A DNA stretch of 64,000 nucleotides from Streptomyces sp. NBC_01244 (GTDB taxonomy: Bacteria > Actinomycetota > Actinomycetes > Streptomycetales > Streptomycetaceae). Position 1 is the first letter of the stretch. Each line of letters begins with the position of its first letter. The translations under genes and the position numbers were made by a program. Below the pieces are notes generated by a model. It ran no database searches, was not told the origin of the DNA, and was given only the letters and a program-made list of their open reading frames with translations. This document shows, in pieces, positions 1 through 8,752 of this stretch. The stretch is from NCBI RefSeq assembly GCF_035987325.1, contig NZ_CP108488.1, forward strand, positions 1,426,001 through 1,490,000, written 5' to 3'.

Positions 1-639
1 CACACCGGTTTCACCGGCACCTCGCTGGTCCTGGACCCCTCCACGGACTCCTTCCTGATCCTCCTGGGCAACTCCGTGCACCCCGTGCGCACCTGGCGCG
101 CGGGCAGCGCTCCCCGGGTCGCCGTCGGCAACCGCTTCGCCCGCGCGATCCCCGTCCGCACGAGGCACGGCGGCCCGGCCTGGTACTCCGGCATGGAGAC
201 CGGCGGTTCGGGCACCCTGACCCTCCCGGCCCTCACCCCGGTCACCGGATCCGCCCGGCTGCGCTGTGCGCTGTGGTGGGACACCGTGCCCGGCGCGGGA
301 ACGCTCCACGTGGAGGCCTCCGCCGACGGGCAGACCTGGGAGCCGCTCCCCTTCACCACCGTCCGCGCCACCGGCGGAGCCGCCGAACACTGGCCGCAGG
401 GTTCCGTCTCCGGCTGGTCGGGCCGCATCTGGCACCGGCTCGAAGCCCCGCTCACCGCCTGGGCCGGCCGCGAGGTCCGCCTCCGCTTCCGCCACACCGC
501 CCAGGGGCGCTACGTGGGCCGCGGAGCCTACGTGGACATCCTGCGCGTCTCGGAACCCGCCCACCTCCTCTTCGCCGAAGACCGCCCCGCGGACGCCTCC
601 CGCATCGAGGCGACGGGCTGGTCCCGCTCGGCGGACTGA
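1..639 (+). CDS. Serine hydrolase (beta-lactamase/transpeptidase-like), C-terminal part
   Basis: The gene is cut by the left edge; reading frame 1 is open from base 1 to TGA at 637-639. The first visible residues contain HTGFTGTS followed by a hydrophobic FLILLGN strand, which matches the KTG-equivalent HTG motif and last beta strand of class C beta-lactamase-like serine hydrolases. About 150 residues follow that look like an all-beta accessory domain (repeated W/R-rich strands, AYVDILRV), resembling the carbohydrate-binding-like tails of secreted peptidases. The catalytic SxxK lies outside the window, so substrate cannot be judged. Family assignment rests on the short HTG region and is fairly secure; the role of the tail is inference. 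Confidence 0.7.
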   Translation, partial: HTGFTGTSLVLDPSTDSFLILLGNSVHPVRTWRAGSAPRVAVGNRFARAIPVRTRHGGPAWYSGMETGGSGTLTLPALTPVTGSARLRCALWWDTVPGAGTLHVEASADGQTWEPLPFTTVRATGGAAEHWPQGSVSGWSGRIWHRLEAPLTAWAGREVRLRFRHTAQGRYVGRGAYVDILRVSEPAHLLFAEDRPADASRIEATGWSRSAD

Positions 640-676
640 AAGCCGCAGGGGCGGCCGCAGGGACTCGGGTCGGTGG

Positions 677-1288
677 CTAGGCGAGGGCCGCGTCGATCAT
701 CCTGCGGGTCACGGACGTCAGTTCGGCCAGCTGCGGGGCGGGGCGGGAGCGGGCGAGCGCGCCCGCGAGGCGGTCGTAGAGGAGTCCGTCGGCCCACGCG
801 ACCAGGAGTTCGGCGGACTCGACCGGCCGGGCGGCGCCGAGTGCCGCGAGGATCCCGGCGGCCCGGTCCCGCGAGCCCTGGCCGGCCCGGTGCAGTTCCG
901 TCGCCAGCTCCGGGTTCCGCGCGGCCTCCAGGCTCAGCTCGAAGCGCGCCAGTTGACGGGTCCGCCCCGAGGTCAGCCATCGGTACAGCAGCGCGGCGAG
1001 CGCCGCGGCAACGGCGTCCCGGCCCATCGGGGAGGAGGAGGCGGACGAGGCGGAGGGCGCGGCGCCCTCGTCGAAGTCACCGAGGTCCAGCTCGGCCAGC
1101 CGCGCGTAGCAGGCGCCGATCAGCGCCTCCCTCGTACGGAAGTAGTACGAGGTGCTGCCCGCCGGAAGCCCGGCCGCGCCGTCGACCGCCCGGTGGGTCA
1201 GGCCCCGCAGCCCTGCGGTGGCCACGAGGTCGATCGCGCTGTCCGCGATCAGTGTTCTGCGGTCGCTTCCGCGCTCTGGGGAGTGCAT
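677..1288 (-). CDS. TetR family transcriptional repressor
   Basis: This 203-residue protein has the N-terminal TetR helix-turn-helix at about residues 12-58, including the conserved Y-Y-F-R stretch of the recognition helix region, followed by an all-helical ligand domain. It is transcribed away from the FAD monooxygenase at 1368. The ATG at 1286-1288 lies only four bases from the first of two perfect palindromes (1293-1314 and 1322-1343), so the protein very probably represses itself and the monooxygenase. The inducer is probably a substrate or product of that enzyme, but nothing in the sequence identifies it. Confidence 0.92.
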   Translation of the reverse strand: MHSPERGSDRRTLIADSAIDLVATAGLRGLTHRAVDGAAGLPAGSTSYYFRTREALIGACYARLAELDLGDFDEGAAPSASSASSSPMGRDAVAAALAALLYRWLTSGRTRQLARFELSLEAARNPELATELHRAGQGSRDRAAGILAALGAARPVESAELLVAWADGLLYDRLAGALARSRPAPQLAELTSVTRRMIDAALA

Positions 1289-1292
1289 ACGG

Positions 1293-1314
1293 CCACTCTA
1301 CAAGTGTAGAGTGG
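1293..1314. promoter_or_regulatory. TetR operator O1
   Basis: A perfect 22-bp inverted repeat with 10-bp arms CCACTCTACA and TGTAGAGTGG around a 2-bp centre. It begins four bases upstream of the tetR start codon. It shares the core CTCTACA-N2-TGTAGAG with the palindrome at 1322-1343; the two centres are 29 bp apart, close to three helical turns, which suits cooperative binding of dimers. Confidence 0.85.
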
Positions 1315-1321
1315 CGACCAC

Positions 1322-1343
1322 GTCCTCTACAGATGTAGAGGAC
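1322..1343. promoter_or_regulatory. TetR operator O2
   Basis: A second perfect 22-bp inverted repeat, arms GTCCTCTACA and TGTAGAGGAC around GA. It lies 25 bp upstream of the monooxygenase ATG (1368) and just upstream of its ribosome site GGGGAGGG (1353-1360). The flanking bases differ from O1 but the 7-bp half-site is identical, as expected for two sites of one repressor. Confidence 0.85.
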
Positions 1344-1367
1344 GCAGGGAACGGGGAGGGAACTGCC

Positions 1368-2522
1368 ATGACTCGACATCGAGCGGTGGTGGCGGGCGCC
1401 GGGATCGGCGGACTCGCCGCAGCGGTCGCCCTGCACCGCCGCGGTTGGGACATCACCGTCTGCGAGCGCGCCACGGGGCCGTCCGCCGTCGGCGCGGGAA
1501 TCGTGCTCGCCCCCAACGCCCTGCGCGCCTTCGACGCCATCGGTTTCGACGCCGCCCGCGCGGCCGGGCACGCCACCCCCGCCGCGATGGACCTGCGCCG
1601 CCCCGGCGGCCGCCTGCTGAGCCGCGCCGACGGCGCCGCGCTGGCCGCCAGGTACGGCCGGCCCCCGCTCGCCGTGCACCGCACGGACCTCGCCGCCGCC
1701 CTGGCCGACGCGCTCCCCGAGGGCGCCCTGCGGTACGGCACGGCCGTGACCGCCGTCGACGGCGTCGGCGCCGACGGACCGCCCGTCGTCCACACCTCGG
1801 CCGGCACCCTCACCGCCGACGTGGTCATCGCCGCCGACGGCATCCACAGCCCGGTCCGCCGCCAGCACTTCCCGGCCCACCCCGGCCTGCGCTACAGCGG
1901 GGAGACCGCCTGGCGGACCGTCCTTCCCGCCGACGGCCCGCCCGTGCGCGCCGCCGCCGAAACCTGGGGTCGAGGGGAGCGTTTCGGCGTCGTCCCGCTC
2001 GCCGACGGCCGCGTGTACCTCTACGCCACCGCGGTCGTGCCCGAGGGCTACCGGCCCGCCGACGTCCGCGCCGAACTCCTGCGCCGCTACGGCACCTGGC
2101 ACGATCCGATCCCCGCCCTGCTGGAGCGGATCGACCCGGCGGCCGTGCTCCAGCACGACCTGTACGACCTCGCCGCCCCGCTCCCCCGCTTCCACCAGGG
2201 CCGGCTGGCGTGGCTCGGTGACGCGGCGCACGCCATGACCCCGAACCTCGGCCAGGGCGGGGGCCAGGCCGTCGAGGACGCAGCCGTCCTCGCGCACCTG
2301 CTGGACGGGGCCGACGTACCGGCCGCCCTGGCCGCCTACAGCGCGGCCCGCTGCGCCCGCACCGACGCCCTGCGCATCCGCTCCCGCCGCGCGGGCCGGG
2401 TCGCCGCCCTCACGCACCCCCTCGCGGCGGCCGCCCGCGACCTCGCCGTCCGCGCCACCCCGGCCCGCGCCTCGCGGCGCATGATGGACGACCTCTTCTG
2501 CGGATTCGCACTTCCGGATTGA
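1368..2522 (+). CDS. FAD-dependent aromatic-type monooxygenase
   Basis: A 384-residue class A flavoprotein monooxygenase. It has the N-terminal GAGIGG dinucleotide-binding loop (about residues 10-15), and the late GDAAHAMTPNLGQGG motif that contacts the FAD ribityl/phosphates and is typical of the UbiH/PHBH (FAD_binding_3) fold. The family hydroxylates aromatic or polyketide-like rings using NAD(P)H and O2. The ATG at 1368 has GGGGAGGG seven bases upstream. The gene is divergent from tetR with two operators between them, so it is probably an inducible detoxification or catabolic enzyme. The substrate is unknown. Confidence 0.9.
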   Translation: MTRHRAVVAGAGIGGLAAAVALHRRGWDITVCERATGPSAVGAGIVLAPNALRAFDAIGFDAARAAGHATPAAMDLRRPGGRLLSRADGAALAARYGRPPLAVHRTDLAAALADALPEGALRYGTAVTAVDGVGADGPPVVHTSAGTLTADVVIAADGIHSPVRRQHFPAHPGLRYSGETAWRTVLPADGPPVRAAAETWGRGERFGVVPLADGRVYLYATAVVPEGYRPADVRAELLRRYGTWHDPIPALLERIDPAAVLQHDLYDLAAPLPRFHQGRLAWLGDAAHAMTPNLGQGGGQAVEDAAVLAHLLDGADVPAALAAYSAARCARTDALRIRSRRAGRVAALTHPLAAAARDLAVRATPARASRRMMDDLFCGFALPD

Positions 2523-2603
2523 GCCGGAAGGGCCGTGCCCTGTGGCGGTGGCGCTCGTTGTTGTGGTTCGTTGACCGTTCAACACGAAGGAAGGCGAACC
2601 CAT

Positions 2604-3047
2604 ATGACCGACATCGACTGGGACAACCCGATCGACCCCAAGCCGGGCTGGACCCTGGATCACGTCAAGCTGTACGTCGGGTCCGGCGGGACCGAGGGGC
2701 AGTACTGGAACAACACCCAGACCCTGCTGCTCACCACCATCGGCCGCAAGTCCGGGAAGCCCGTGCGGACCCCGCTCATCTACGGCGAGGACGGCGGCCG
2801 TTACCTCATCGTCGCCTCCAAGGGCGGCGACCCCGCGGACCCGCTCTGGTACCGGAACCTCAGCGAGCACCCCGAGGTCCGGGTGCAGGTCGGCCCGAAG
2901 GTGGTCCAGGGCATCGCGCGGACCGCGACCTCCGAGGAGCGTGCCGGGTTCTGGCCGCTGATGGTGAAGCACTGGCCCTCGTACGACGAGTATCAGACCA
3001 AGACCAGCCGGGAGATCCCGATCGTCGTGATCGACCCCGTGGCATAG
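2604..3047 (+). CDS. DDN-family deazaflavin (F420)-dependent oxidoreductase
   Basis: A 147-residue protein of the actinobacterial deazaflavin-dependent nitroreductase (DDN, DUF385) family. Visible family features are the T-x-G-R-K-S-G turn followed by RTPL (about residues 48-57), the YLIVASKGG strand and the PLWYRNL segment, which form the split-barrel cofactor site. Members reduce substrates with F420H2, although some bind other cofactors. The ATG at 2604 has GGAAGG about nine bases upstream. It follows the monooxygenase by 80 bp in the same direction and may be a separate unit. The physiological substrate is not predictable. Confidence 0.88.
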   Translation: MTDIDWDNPIDPKPGWTLDHVKLYVGSGGTEGQYWNNTQTLLLTTIGRKSGKPVRTPLIYGEDGGRYLIVASKGGDPADPLWYRNLSEHPEVRVQVGPKVVQGIARTATSEERAGFWPLMVKHWPSYDEYQTKTSREIPIVVIDPVA

Positions 3048-3139
3048 CCGCCAACCCCGCACCAAGCACGATCGCGGATCTGGCAGGCTCTCGATCCGGC
3101 CCATGATCGTTTCCGGGCCGGATCCGGGCACCAGGCCGG

Positions 3140-4992
3140 GTGTCGTACCAAAGGGCGTGGAATGCGGATATCGAGAACCTGGCGCAGGACGGGTATTGCC
3201 CAGAGCGCAACACGAAGACGCCCGATGGCAAGAACCTGACCAAGGCCGTGGCGATCGCGGACCTCGTGCGCGCGCAGAAGCTGGACGCCATCCTGCTCCA
3301 GGAGGTGTGCGCGGGTACGAAGAACAGCGACAAGAAGGGTGCCAGCCAAGTCGATCAGATCGTCGAACTGCTCGGCAAGGACGAGTGGTCAGCCGTCTCG
3401 GCGCCCGTCATGCGCCCCCCGAAGAACCCGCCGCCCCCCGCCGAGCCGACCCCCGCCTCGTCGACGTGCCGGGGCGTCTTGTCCGGTGACGTAGGCGTGG
3501 CGATCCTCGTGAAGGGCGAGATCAACTGGTCGCGGGAGACCGCGCTGCCGCTGCCGCCCACCGCGGGCACCAGCAATATTCTGTGCGCGGGGGTAGCAGG
3601 CTGGGAGACCCACCTGTGCACCACCCACATCTACAACAGCTTCGACAGGCGCACGACCGCCGAGATCACCGCGGCCGACGATGCCTACGCGGCCGAGATC
3701 GCCGCCGTCGCAGACCAGGTGAAGGGGTTCCGCCCGGTGATTCTCGGGGGTGACTTCAACACCCTGCAGAAGGACAAGCTGCGGTCGCTGTTCAGCTCGC
3801 AGGCCGAGTGCGACCAGCGGGCGTACCACACCGGGGACACCGTGGCCGACCCAAGAGCTTCGGTGCCTGCGATTCGCTCGTCGAGCAGGCCGACGACGCC
3901 GACTACTCGGCGCAGACCGCCTGCACGGTGACCGACCCGAAGGGCTGCGTGCCCACCGGACACTCCGACCACGCGCCCCTCGTCGGCTCGGTCAAGGGCG
4001 GTCCGCGACTGGACTGGCGTCTGGGAACCGCGGCCGGGCACACCGGCACCGCCACGACCGGCGTCGGCTGGACGAACGACCACGGCGGTACGGCCGTCCT
4101 CAACGGAACCACGGGCCAGATCACGGCCTCCGGTCCCGCGGTTGACACCACCCGCGGTTTCACCGTCTCCGCCTGGGCCAAGGTCGACACCACTGCGGGG
4201 ACCTCGGTGGTCCTGGCCCAGGACGGCGTCACCATCAGCGGGATGATGCTCTGGTGCAACCAGCCCGACAGCACCTGGCGGTTCGCCCTCCCGAAGGGCG
4301 ACAGCGACACGTGGAGCGTGGACCAGGTCAAGACGCCCGCCGTCACCAACACGTGGACCCACTTGACCGGGACCTTCGACGCTGCGACGAACACGGTCGC
4401 CCTCTACGTCAACGGTGTCCCGGCCGGCACCGCGAGCCACACGGACATCTGGTCGGCCACCGGTCCCTTCGTCGTGGGCCGGGACGAGGTCAAGGGGCTC
4501 CAGAACGGCTTCTTCAAGGGCTCCCTCCAGGCCGTCAAGGCCTATGACTACGCGATGACCGCCGCGCAGGCCGCCTCGGCCGCCGGCTCGCTCACCCCGC
4601 CGACGGGGACCGTGACCCGGCCCACCACCACCGACGAGACGGGCCCCGGCTGCCACGCCAAAGCCAACACGCCAGGGGAGTTCGGCACCGTGGACACCTC
4701 CACCCCGGAGCTGACCGCGTACGTCGCCCACCCCGACCCGTCCCGCGAAGTGTGGGCCGAGTTCTCGATCTGGGACAGCGCCGACAAGACCCTGCCTCAG
4801 CCGATCGTGATGGGCGATGAGAACTCGCCGAGTGCCAAGGTGCTCGGGAGCGGCACCGTATCGGTGCGGGTCCCGGTAGCCCTGCAACGGGGGCGCCAGT
4901 ACGGCTGGTGGGTACGTACCACCGACGGTCCGTCGAGCCGTTCGACGACGAGCGCGGTCTGTCACTTCATCGTCTCGCCGACCGCCCCGTAG
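3140..4992 (+). pseudogene. Endonuclease/exonuclease/phosphatase-LamG protein, truncated and frameshifted
   Basis: Frame 2 from 3140 encodes an endonuclease/exonuclease/phosphatase-like domain: LLQEV (metal-binding Glu), GDVGVAIL, and GGDFNT (Asp/Asn). Near 3847-3850 the reading passes into frame 1, where the domain finishes with GHSDHAPL (catalytic His). A LamG/concanavalin-like jelly-roll follows (ALYVNG, FFKGSLQAVKAYDYAMT), then a final beta domain ending YGWWVRT. A single missing C in the GACCCAAG run would restore one frame. The 5' end is also defective: there is a stop in frame at 3104-3106, no signal peptide although the family is secreted, and no ribosome site. I read this as a decayed gene; a sequencing error could explain the internal shift but not the missing N-terminus. 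Confidence 0.75.
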
Positions 4993-5020
4993 GAGGGCCT
5001 CGCGCCCGGCGTCCGCCCTC

Positions 5021-6595
5021 TCAGTGCCCCAGTACCGCCATCGCCGCGTTGTGGCCGGGGACCCCGCTGACGCCGCCGCCGCGGACCGCCCCCGCGCCGC
5101 ACAGCAGTACGTTGCGGTGGGCGGTCTCCACGCCCCAACGGCCGCCGCCCTCCTCGGAGTAGGGCCAGGACAGATCCCGGTGGAAGATGTGCCCGCCGGG
5201 CAGGCGCAGTTCGCGCTCCAGGTCGAGCGGGGTCTTGGCCTCGATGCACGGGCGGCCGTCGGCGTCGAAGGCCAGGCAGTCGGTGAGCGGTTCGGCCAGG
5301 TGGGCGTCGAGCTGGGCGAGGGTGGCGGCGAGCAGTACCTCCCGCGCCCCCTGGTTGTCGTGTCCGAACAGCCGTGCCGGGGCGTGCAGTCCGAAGAGGG
5401 TCAGGGTCTGGTAGCCCTGCTCCGCCAGCTCGGGCCCCAGGATCGTCGGATCCGTCAGCGAGTGGCAGTAGATCTCCGAGGGCGGTACGGAGGGCAGTTC
5501 GCCGGCGGCGGCCTCCGCGTGGGCCCGGGCGAGCTGTTCGTACCCCTCCGCGATGTGGAAGGTGCCGCCGAAGGCCTCGCGCGGGTCCACGGAGGTGTCC
5601 CGCAGCCGGGGCAGGCGGCGCAGCAGCATGTTGACCTTGAGCTGGGCCCCCTCGGGGGCCGGCTGCGGCGGTTCCTCGCCCAGGAGTTCGGCCAGTGCCC
5701 GCGGGGAGGCGTTGACGAGCACCACCCGGCCGGCGACCCGCCCCTCGCCCGTCGCCGTACGGAAGGTCACCTCGGCCGGGGCGGTCGTGCCGTCGGTGTC
5801 GATGCGCAGCGCCTCGTGCCCGGTGGCGATCTCCGCCCCGGCCGACAGCGCGGAGGCCGCCAGCGCGTCCGTGAGCGCGCCCATGCCGCCGACGGGTACG
5901 TCCCAGTCGCCGGTGCCTCCGCCGATGACGTGGTAGAGGAAGCAGCGGTTCTGGGCCAGGCCCGGGTCGTGGGCGTCGGCGAAGGTGCCGATCAGCGCGT
6001 CGGTGAGGACGACCCCGCGCACCAGGTCGTCGGCGAACTCCCGCTCGACGGCCCGCCCGATCGGCTCCTCGAACAGCATCCGCCAGGCCGCCTCGTCATC
6101 CAGCCGCGTCCGCAGCTCCGCGCGCGTGGGCAGCGGCTCCGTCAGCGTCGGGAAGAGGCGTTCGGCGGCCCGCCCGGTGGTCCCGTAGAAGGCGCGCCAG
6201 TTCTCGTACTCCCGCTCCGAGCCGGTCAACCGCGCGAAGGACTCCCGGGTGCGCGCCTCGCCGCCGCCGACCAGTAGTCCGCCGGGGCGTCCGGCGCGCT
6301 CGACGGGGGTGTACGAGGAGACCGTGCGCCTGCGCACCTCGAAGTCCAGCCCCAGCTCGCGCACGATCTTGGCGGGGAGCAGCGACACCAGGTAGGAGTA
6401 GCGGGACAGCCGGGCGTCGACGCCCGGGAACGGCCGGGTGGACACGGCGGCCCCGCCGGTGCGGCCGAGCCGCTCCAGGACGAGGACCGAGCGGCCGGCC
6501 CGGGCCAGGTAGGCGGCGGCGACGAGGCCGTTGTGGCCCCCGCCCACGATCACCGCGTCGTACACGTCGTGCCCAAAGCCGCGCGAGGTCGTCAT
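5021..6595 (-). CDS. Phytoene-dehydrogenase-like FAD oxidoreductase
   Basis: A 524-residue flavoprotein with the N-terminal FAD motif AVIVGGGHNGLVAAAYLARAG, a GGAA loop, and a C-terminal segment with GAGAVRGGGVSGVPGHNAA that closes the FAD site in the CrtI/amine-oxidase (NAD_binding_8) family. Such proteins desaturate or oxidise carotenoid-like or other hydrophobic substrates. No carotenoid genes are nearby. The ATG overlaps the stop of the upstream kinase gene as ATGA (6592-6595), so the two are translationally coupled. A functional link with a signalling kinase is unusual and is inference from this coupling. Confidence 0.87.
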   Translation of the reverse strand: MTTSRGFGHDVYDAVIVGGGHNGLVAAAYLARAGRSVLVLERLGRTGGAAVSTRPFPGVDARLSRYSYLVSLLPAKIVRELGLDFEVRRRTVSSYTPVERAGRPGGLLVGGGEARTRESFARLTGSEREYENWRAFYGTTGRAAERLFPTLTEPLPTRAELRTRLDDEAAWRMLFEEPIGRAVEREFADDLVRGVVLTDALIGTFADAHDPGLAQNRCFLYHVIGGGTGDWDVPVGGMGALTDALAASALSAGAEIATGHEALRIDTDGTTAPAEVTFRTATGEGRVAGRVVLVNASPRALAELLGEEPPQPAPEGAQLKVNMLLRRLPRLRDTSVDPREAFGGTFHIAEGYEQLARAHAEAAAGELPSVPPSEIYCHSLTDPTILGPELAEQGYQTLTLFGLHAPARLFGHDNQGAREVLLAATLAQLDAHLAEPLTDCLAFDADGRPCIEAKTPLDLERELRLPGGHIFHRDLSWPYSEEGGGRWGVETAHRNVLLCGAGAVRGGGVSGVPGHNAAMAVLGH

Positions 6596-8718
6596 GGCTC
6601 TTGGTAACACACCTGCCCCAGCCGCTCCAGACAGTGCGCTTCGTCGGCGTGGGCGGCGACCGTGTCCGGATGGCCGTCGCCCAGCGACCGCTCGCGGATG
6701 CCGGAGAGTTCCCGGTAGACCGGCAGCGCCTGGTCCCAGCGGCCCAGCCGGCCCAGCCCCACGGCGAGTTCGCGGCGGCTGACCAGGGTGTCGGCGTGTT
6801 CGGCGCCGAGCGTGCGGGCCCGTGCCTCGCCCACCTCCCGGGCTTCGGCCACCGCTTCCTCCCAGCGTTCCAGGCGCCCGAGGTTCACCCCGAGGACGTG
6901 CCGGGCGCGCAGGGTCTCCGGGTCGGCGGCCCCGTAGGCGCGGGTGCGGTCGCGGACCAGGTCCCGGAACAGCTCCAGGGCCTCGGCCGAGCGCCCGGTC
7001 CGGCCGAGCGCGATCCCGGCCTCGTAGCGGGCGGCCAGGGTGTCGGGGTGGTCGCGGCCGAGCACCCGCTCCCGTACGGCCGCGATGTGGCGGAAGGCCT
7101 CCAGGGCCTCCTCCCAGCGTTCCAGGCGGCCCAGCGCGTACGCCACCTCGTACCGGGTCAGCAGTGTGTCCGCGTGCTCCGCCCCCAGGACGGCCGCCCG
7201 GTCGGCGGCCGCCTCGGCGGCGGCGGCGTGGGCCTCGGCGAAGCGGCCGAGGGCGCCCAGCGCGCAGGCCAGGTTGTGCCGGCAGCGCAGGGTGTCGGGG
7301 TGGATCCGGCCCACGGTGCGCTCCCGGGCGGTGAGCACCGCGCGGTAGCCCTCGTACGCCTCCTGGTGGCGGCCGAGCAGGCCCGTCTCGTACGCCGCCT
7401 CCTGCCGCGCGGCGAGGGTGTCCGGGTGGTCGGCTCCGAGCACCCGGGTGCGTCCTTCGGCGACGGCCGCGTACCCGGCGAGGGCCTCCTCGGTACGGCC
7501 GGCCCTGCTGAGGGCGAAGGCCCGCGCATGGCCGGCGTCGAGCGCGGCCACGCCACCCCGAGGATCCTCGGCGGAGCCGGGGCCGTGCGGGAACCCGTAG
7601 ACGGCGGTGAGCCGGGGGTCCTCGGCCGGACGCGGGCGTACGACGGTCGGCGTGGCCCGGGCGGCGGTGCCGGTGGGGGCGATGGCGGCTCCGGCGGTCG
7701 TCCGCTGCTCCCCGTCCGGGCGTGCGGCGGTCCAGGAGCCGGTGAGGACGGCCCACTCCCCGCTCGCGGGGCGGGCCTCGATGCCGGCCTTGCGTCCGGC
7801 GGTCATCCCGTCGGCCCACTCGGGCAGCGGCGGGTGCGCTCCGGTCGCCGCGCCGGGGCCCAGCCTGGCCTCGACGAGCTGCCGGTGCAGGTGGCGGGCG
7901 TCGCCCGGCCGGTCCTCGGGGCATTTGGCGAGCAGGTCGAGCACCAGCCGCTCGAAGGAGAGCGGCAGTTCGGGGCGGTGCTCGCGCGGCGGCACGGGCG
8001 CGGTGTCGCGGTGGCCGACCAGCACGGACCAGGAGTCGCCGAGGTCGAAGGGCGGGGCTCCGGTGGCGATCTCGTACAGGACGCAGCCGAGGGAGTAGAG
8101 GTCGCTGCGATGGTCCACCTCGCCGCCCGCGATCTGCTCGGGCGACATGTAGTGCGGGGTGCCCATGGCCATGCCGCCGCCGGTCAGCTTCGCGGTGAAG
8201 CCGATGTCGGCGGCGAGCCGGGCGATGCCGAAGTCGCAGATCTTCACCGTGCCGTCGGTGAGCCGCATGATGTTGGCGGGCTTCAGGTCGCGGTGGACGA
8301 CGCCCTGCTCGTGGGTGTAGCCGAGGGCGGCGGCCATCTGCTCGGCGATGTCGACGACCACGTCCACGGGGAGCGGGCGCGCGTCGTTGTCCTCCAGGAG
8401 CTGGCTGAGGTTGCGGCCTTCGAGGAGCTCCATGACGAGGTAGAGGGGCCCGCCGGCGGCGCTGTCGTCGCCGAAGTCGTGGACGACGGTGACGCCGCGG
8501 TGCTGGAGGGAGGCGGCGACGCGGGCCTCGCGGCGGAAGCGCTCGCGCAGCACCTGGGTGAAGTGGGTGTCCTGCTCGGGCCCCATGGGCTTGAGGCATT
8601 TGACGGCGACCTGCCGGCCCAGCGACTCGTCGCGGGCCCGCCACACCTCGCCCATGCCGCCGCGGCCGATCAGATCGAGCGACCTGTACCGGCCGTGGAT
8701 CAGTCTGGACTCCGCCAT
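6592..8718 (-). CDS. Eukaryotic-type Ser/Thr protein kinase with TPR repeats
   Basis: A 708-residue cytoplasmic protein; no membrane segment is visible, unlike PknB-type receptors. Residues about 11-275 form a Hanks kinase domain with GRGGMGEVW (P-loop), AVKCLK (catalytic Lys), VHRDLKPANI (catalytic loop), CDFG and MSPEQ. After a linker, residues about 375-700 hold seven or so repeats of 42 residues with the pattern HPDTLAARYE, typical of TPR_10/TPR_12 units found in bacterial signalling proteins. The TPR arm probably recruits the substrate or partner. It is coupled by ATGA overlap to the FAD oxidoreductase, the obvious candidate partner. Confidence 0.93.
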   Translation of the reverse strand: MAESRLIHGRYRSLDLIGRGGMGEVWRARDESLGRQVAVKCLKPMGPEQDTHFTQVLRERFRREARVAASLQHRGVTVVHDFGDDSAAGGPLYLVMELLEGRNLSQLLEDNDARPLPVDVVVDIAEQMAAALGYTHEQGVVHRDLKPANIMRLTDGTVKICDFGIARLAADIGFTAKLTGGGMAMGTPHYMSPEQIAGGEVDHRSDLYSLGCVLYEIATGAPPFDLGDSWSVLVGHRDTAPVPPREHRPELPLSFERLVLDLLAKCPEDRPGDARHLHRQLVEARLGPGAATGAHPPLPEWADGMTAGRKAGIEARPASGEWAVLTGSWTAARPDGEQRTTAGAAIAPTGTAARATPTVVRPRPAEDPRLTAVYGFPHGPGSAEDPRGGVAALDAGHARAFALSRAGRTEEALAGYAAVAEGRTRVLGADHPDTLAARQEAAYETGLLGRHQEAYEGYRAVLTARERTVGRIHPDTLRCRHNLACALGALGRFAEAHAAAAEAAADRAAVLGAEHADTLLTRYEVAYALGRLERWEEALEAFRHIAAVRERVLGRDHPDTLAARYEAGIALGRTGRSAEALELFRDLVRDRTRAYGAADPETLRARHVLGVNLGRLERWEEAVAEAREVGEARARTLGAEHADTLVSRRELAVGLGRLGRWDQALPVYRELSGIRERSLGDGHPDTVAAHADEAHCLERLGQVCYQEP

Positions 8719-8752
8719 GTCTTGAAGTCGCCCCCGTGTGTCGCCCTGCGTC

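Noticed and set aside
1077..3131. Long minus-strand open frame opposite the FAD monooxygenase
   Set aside because: The plus-strand monooxygenase has clear FAD motifs, operators and ribosome site; the antisense translation has no recognisable domain.
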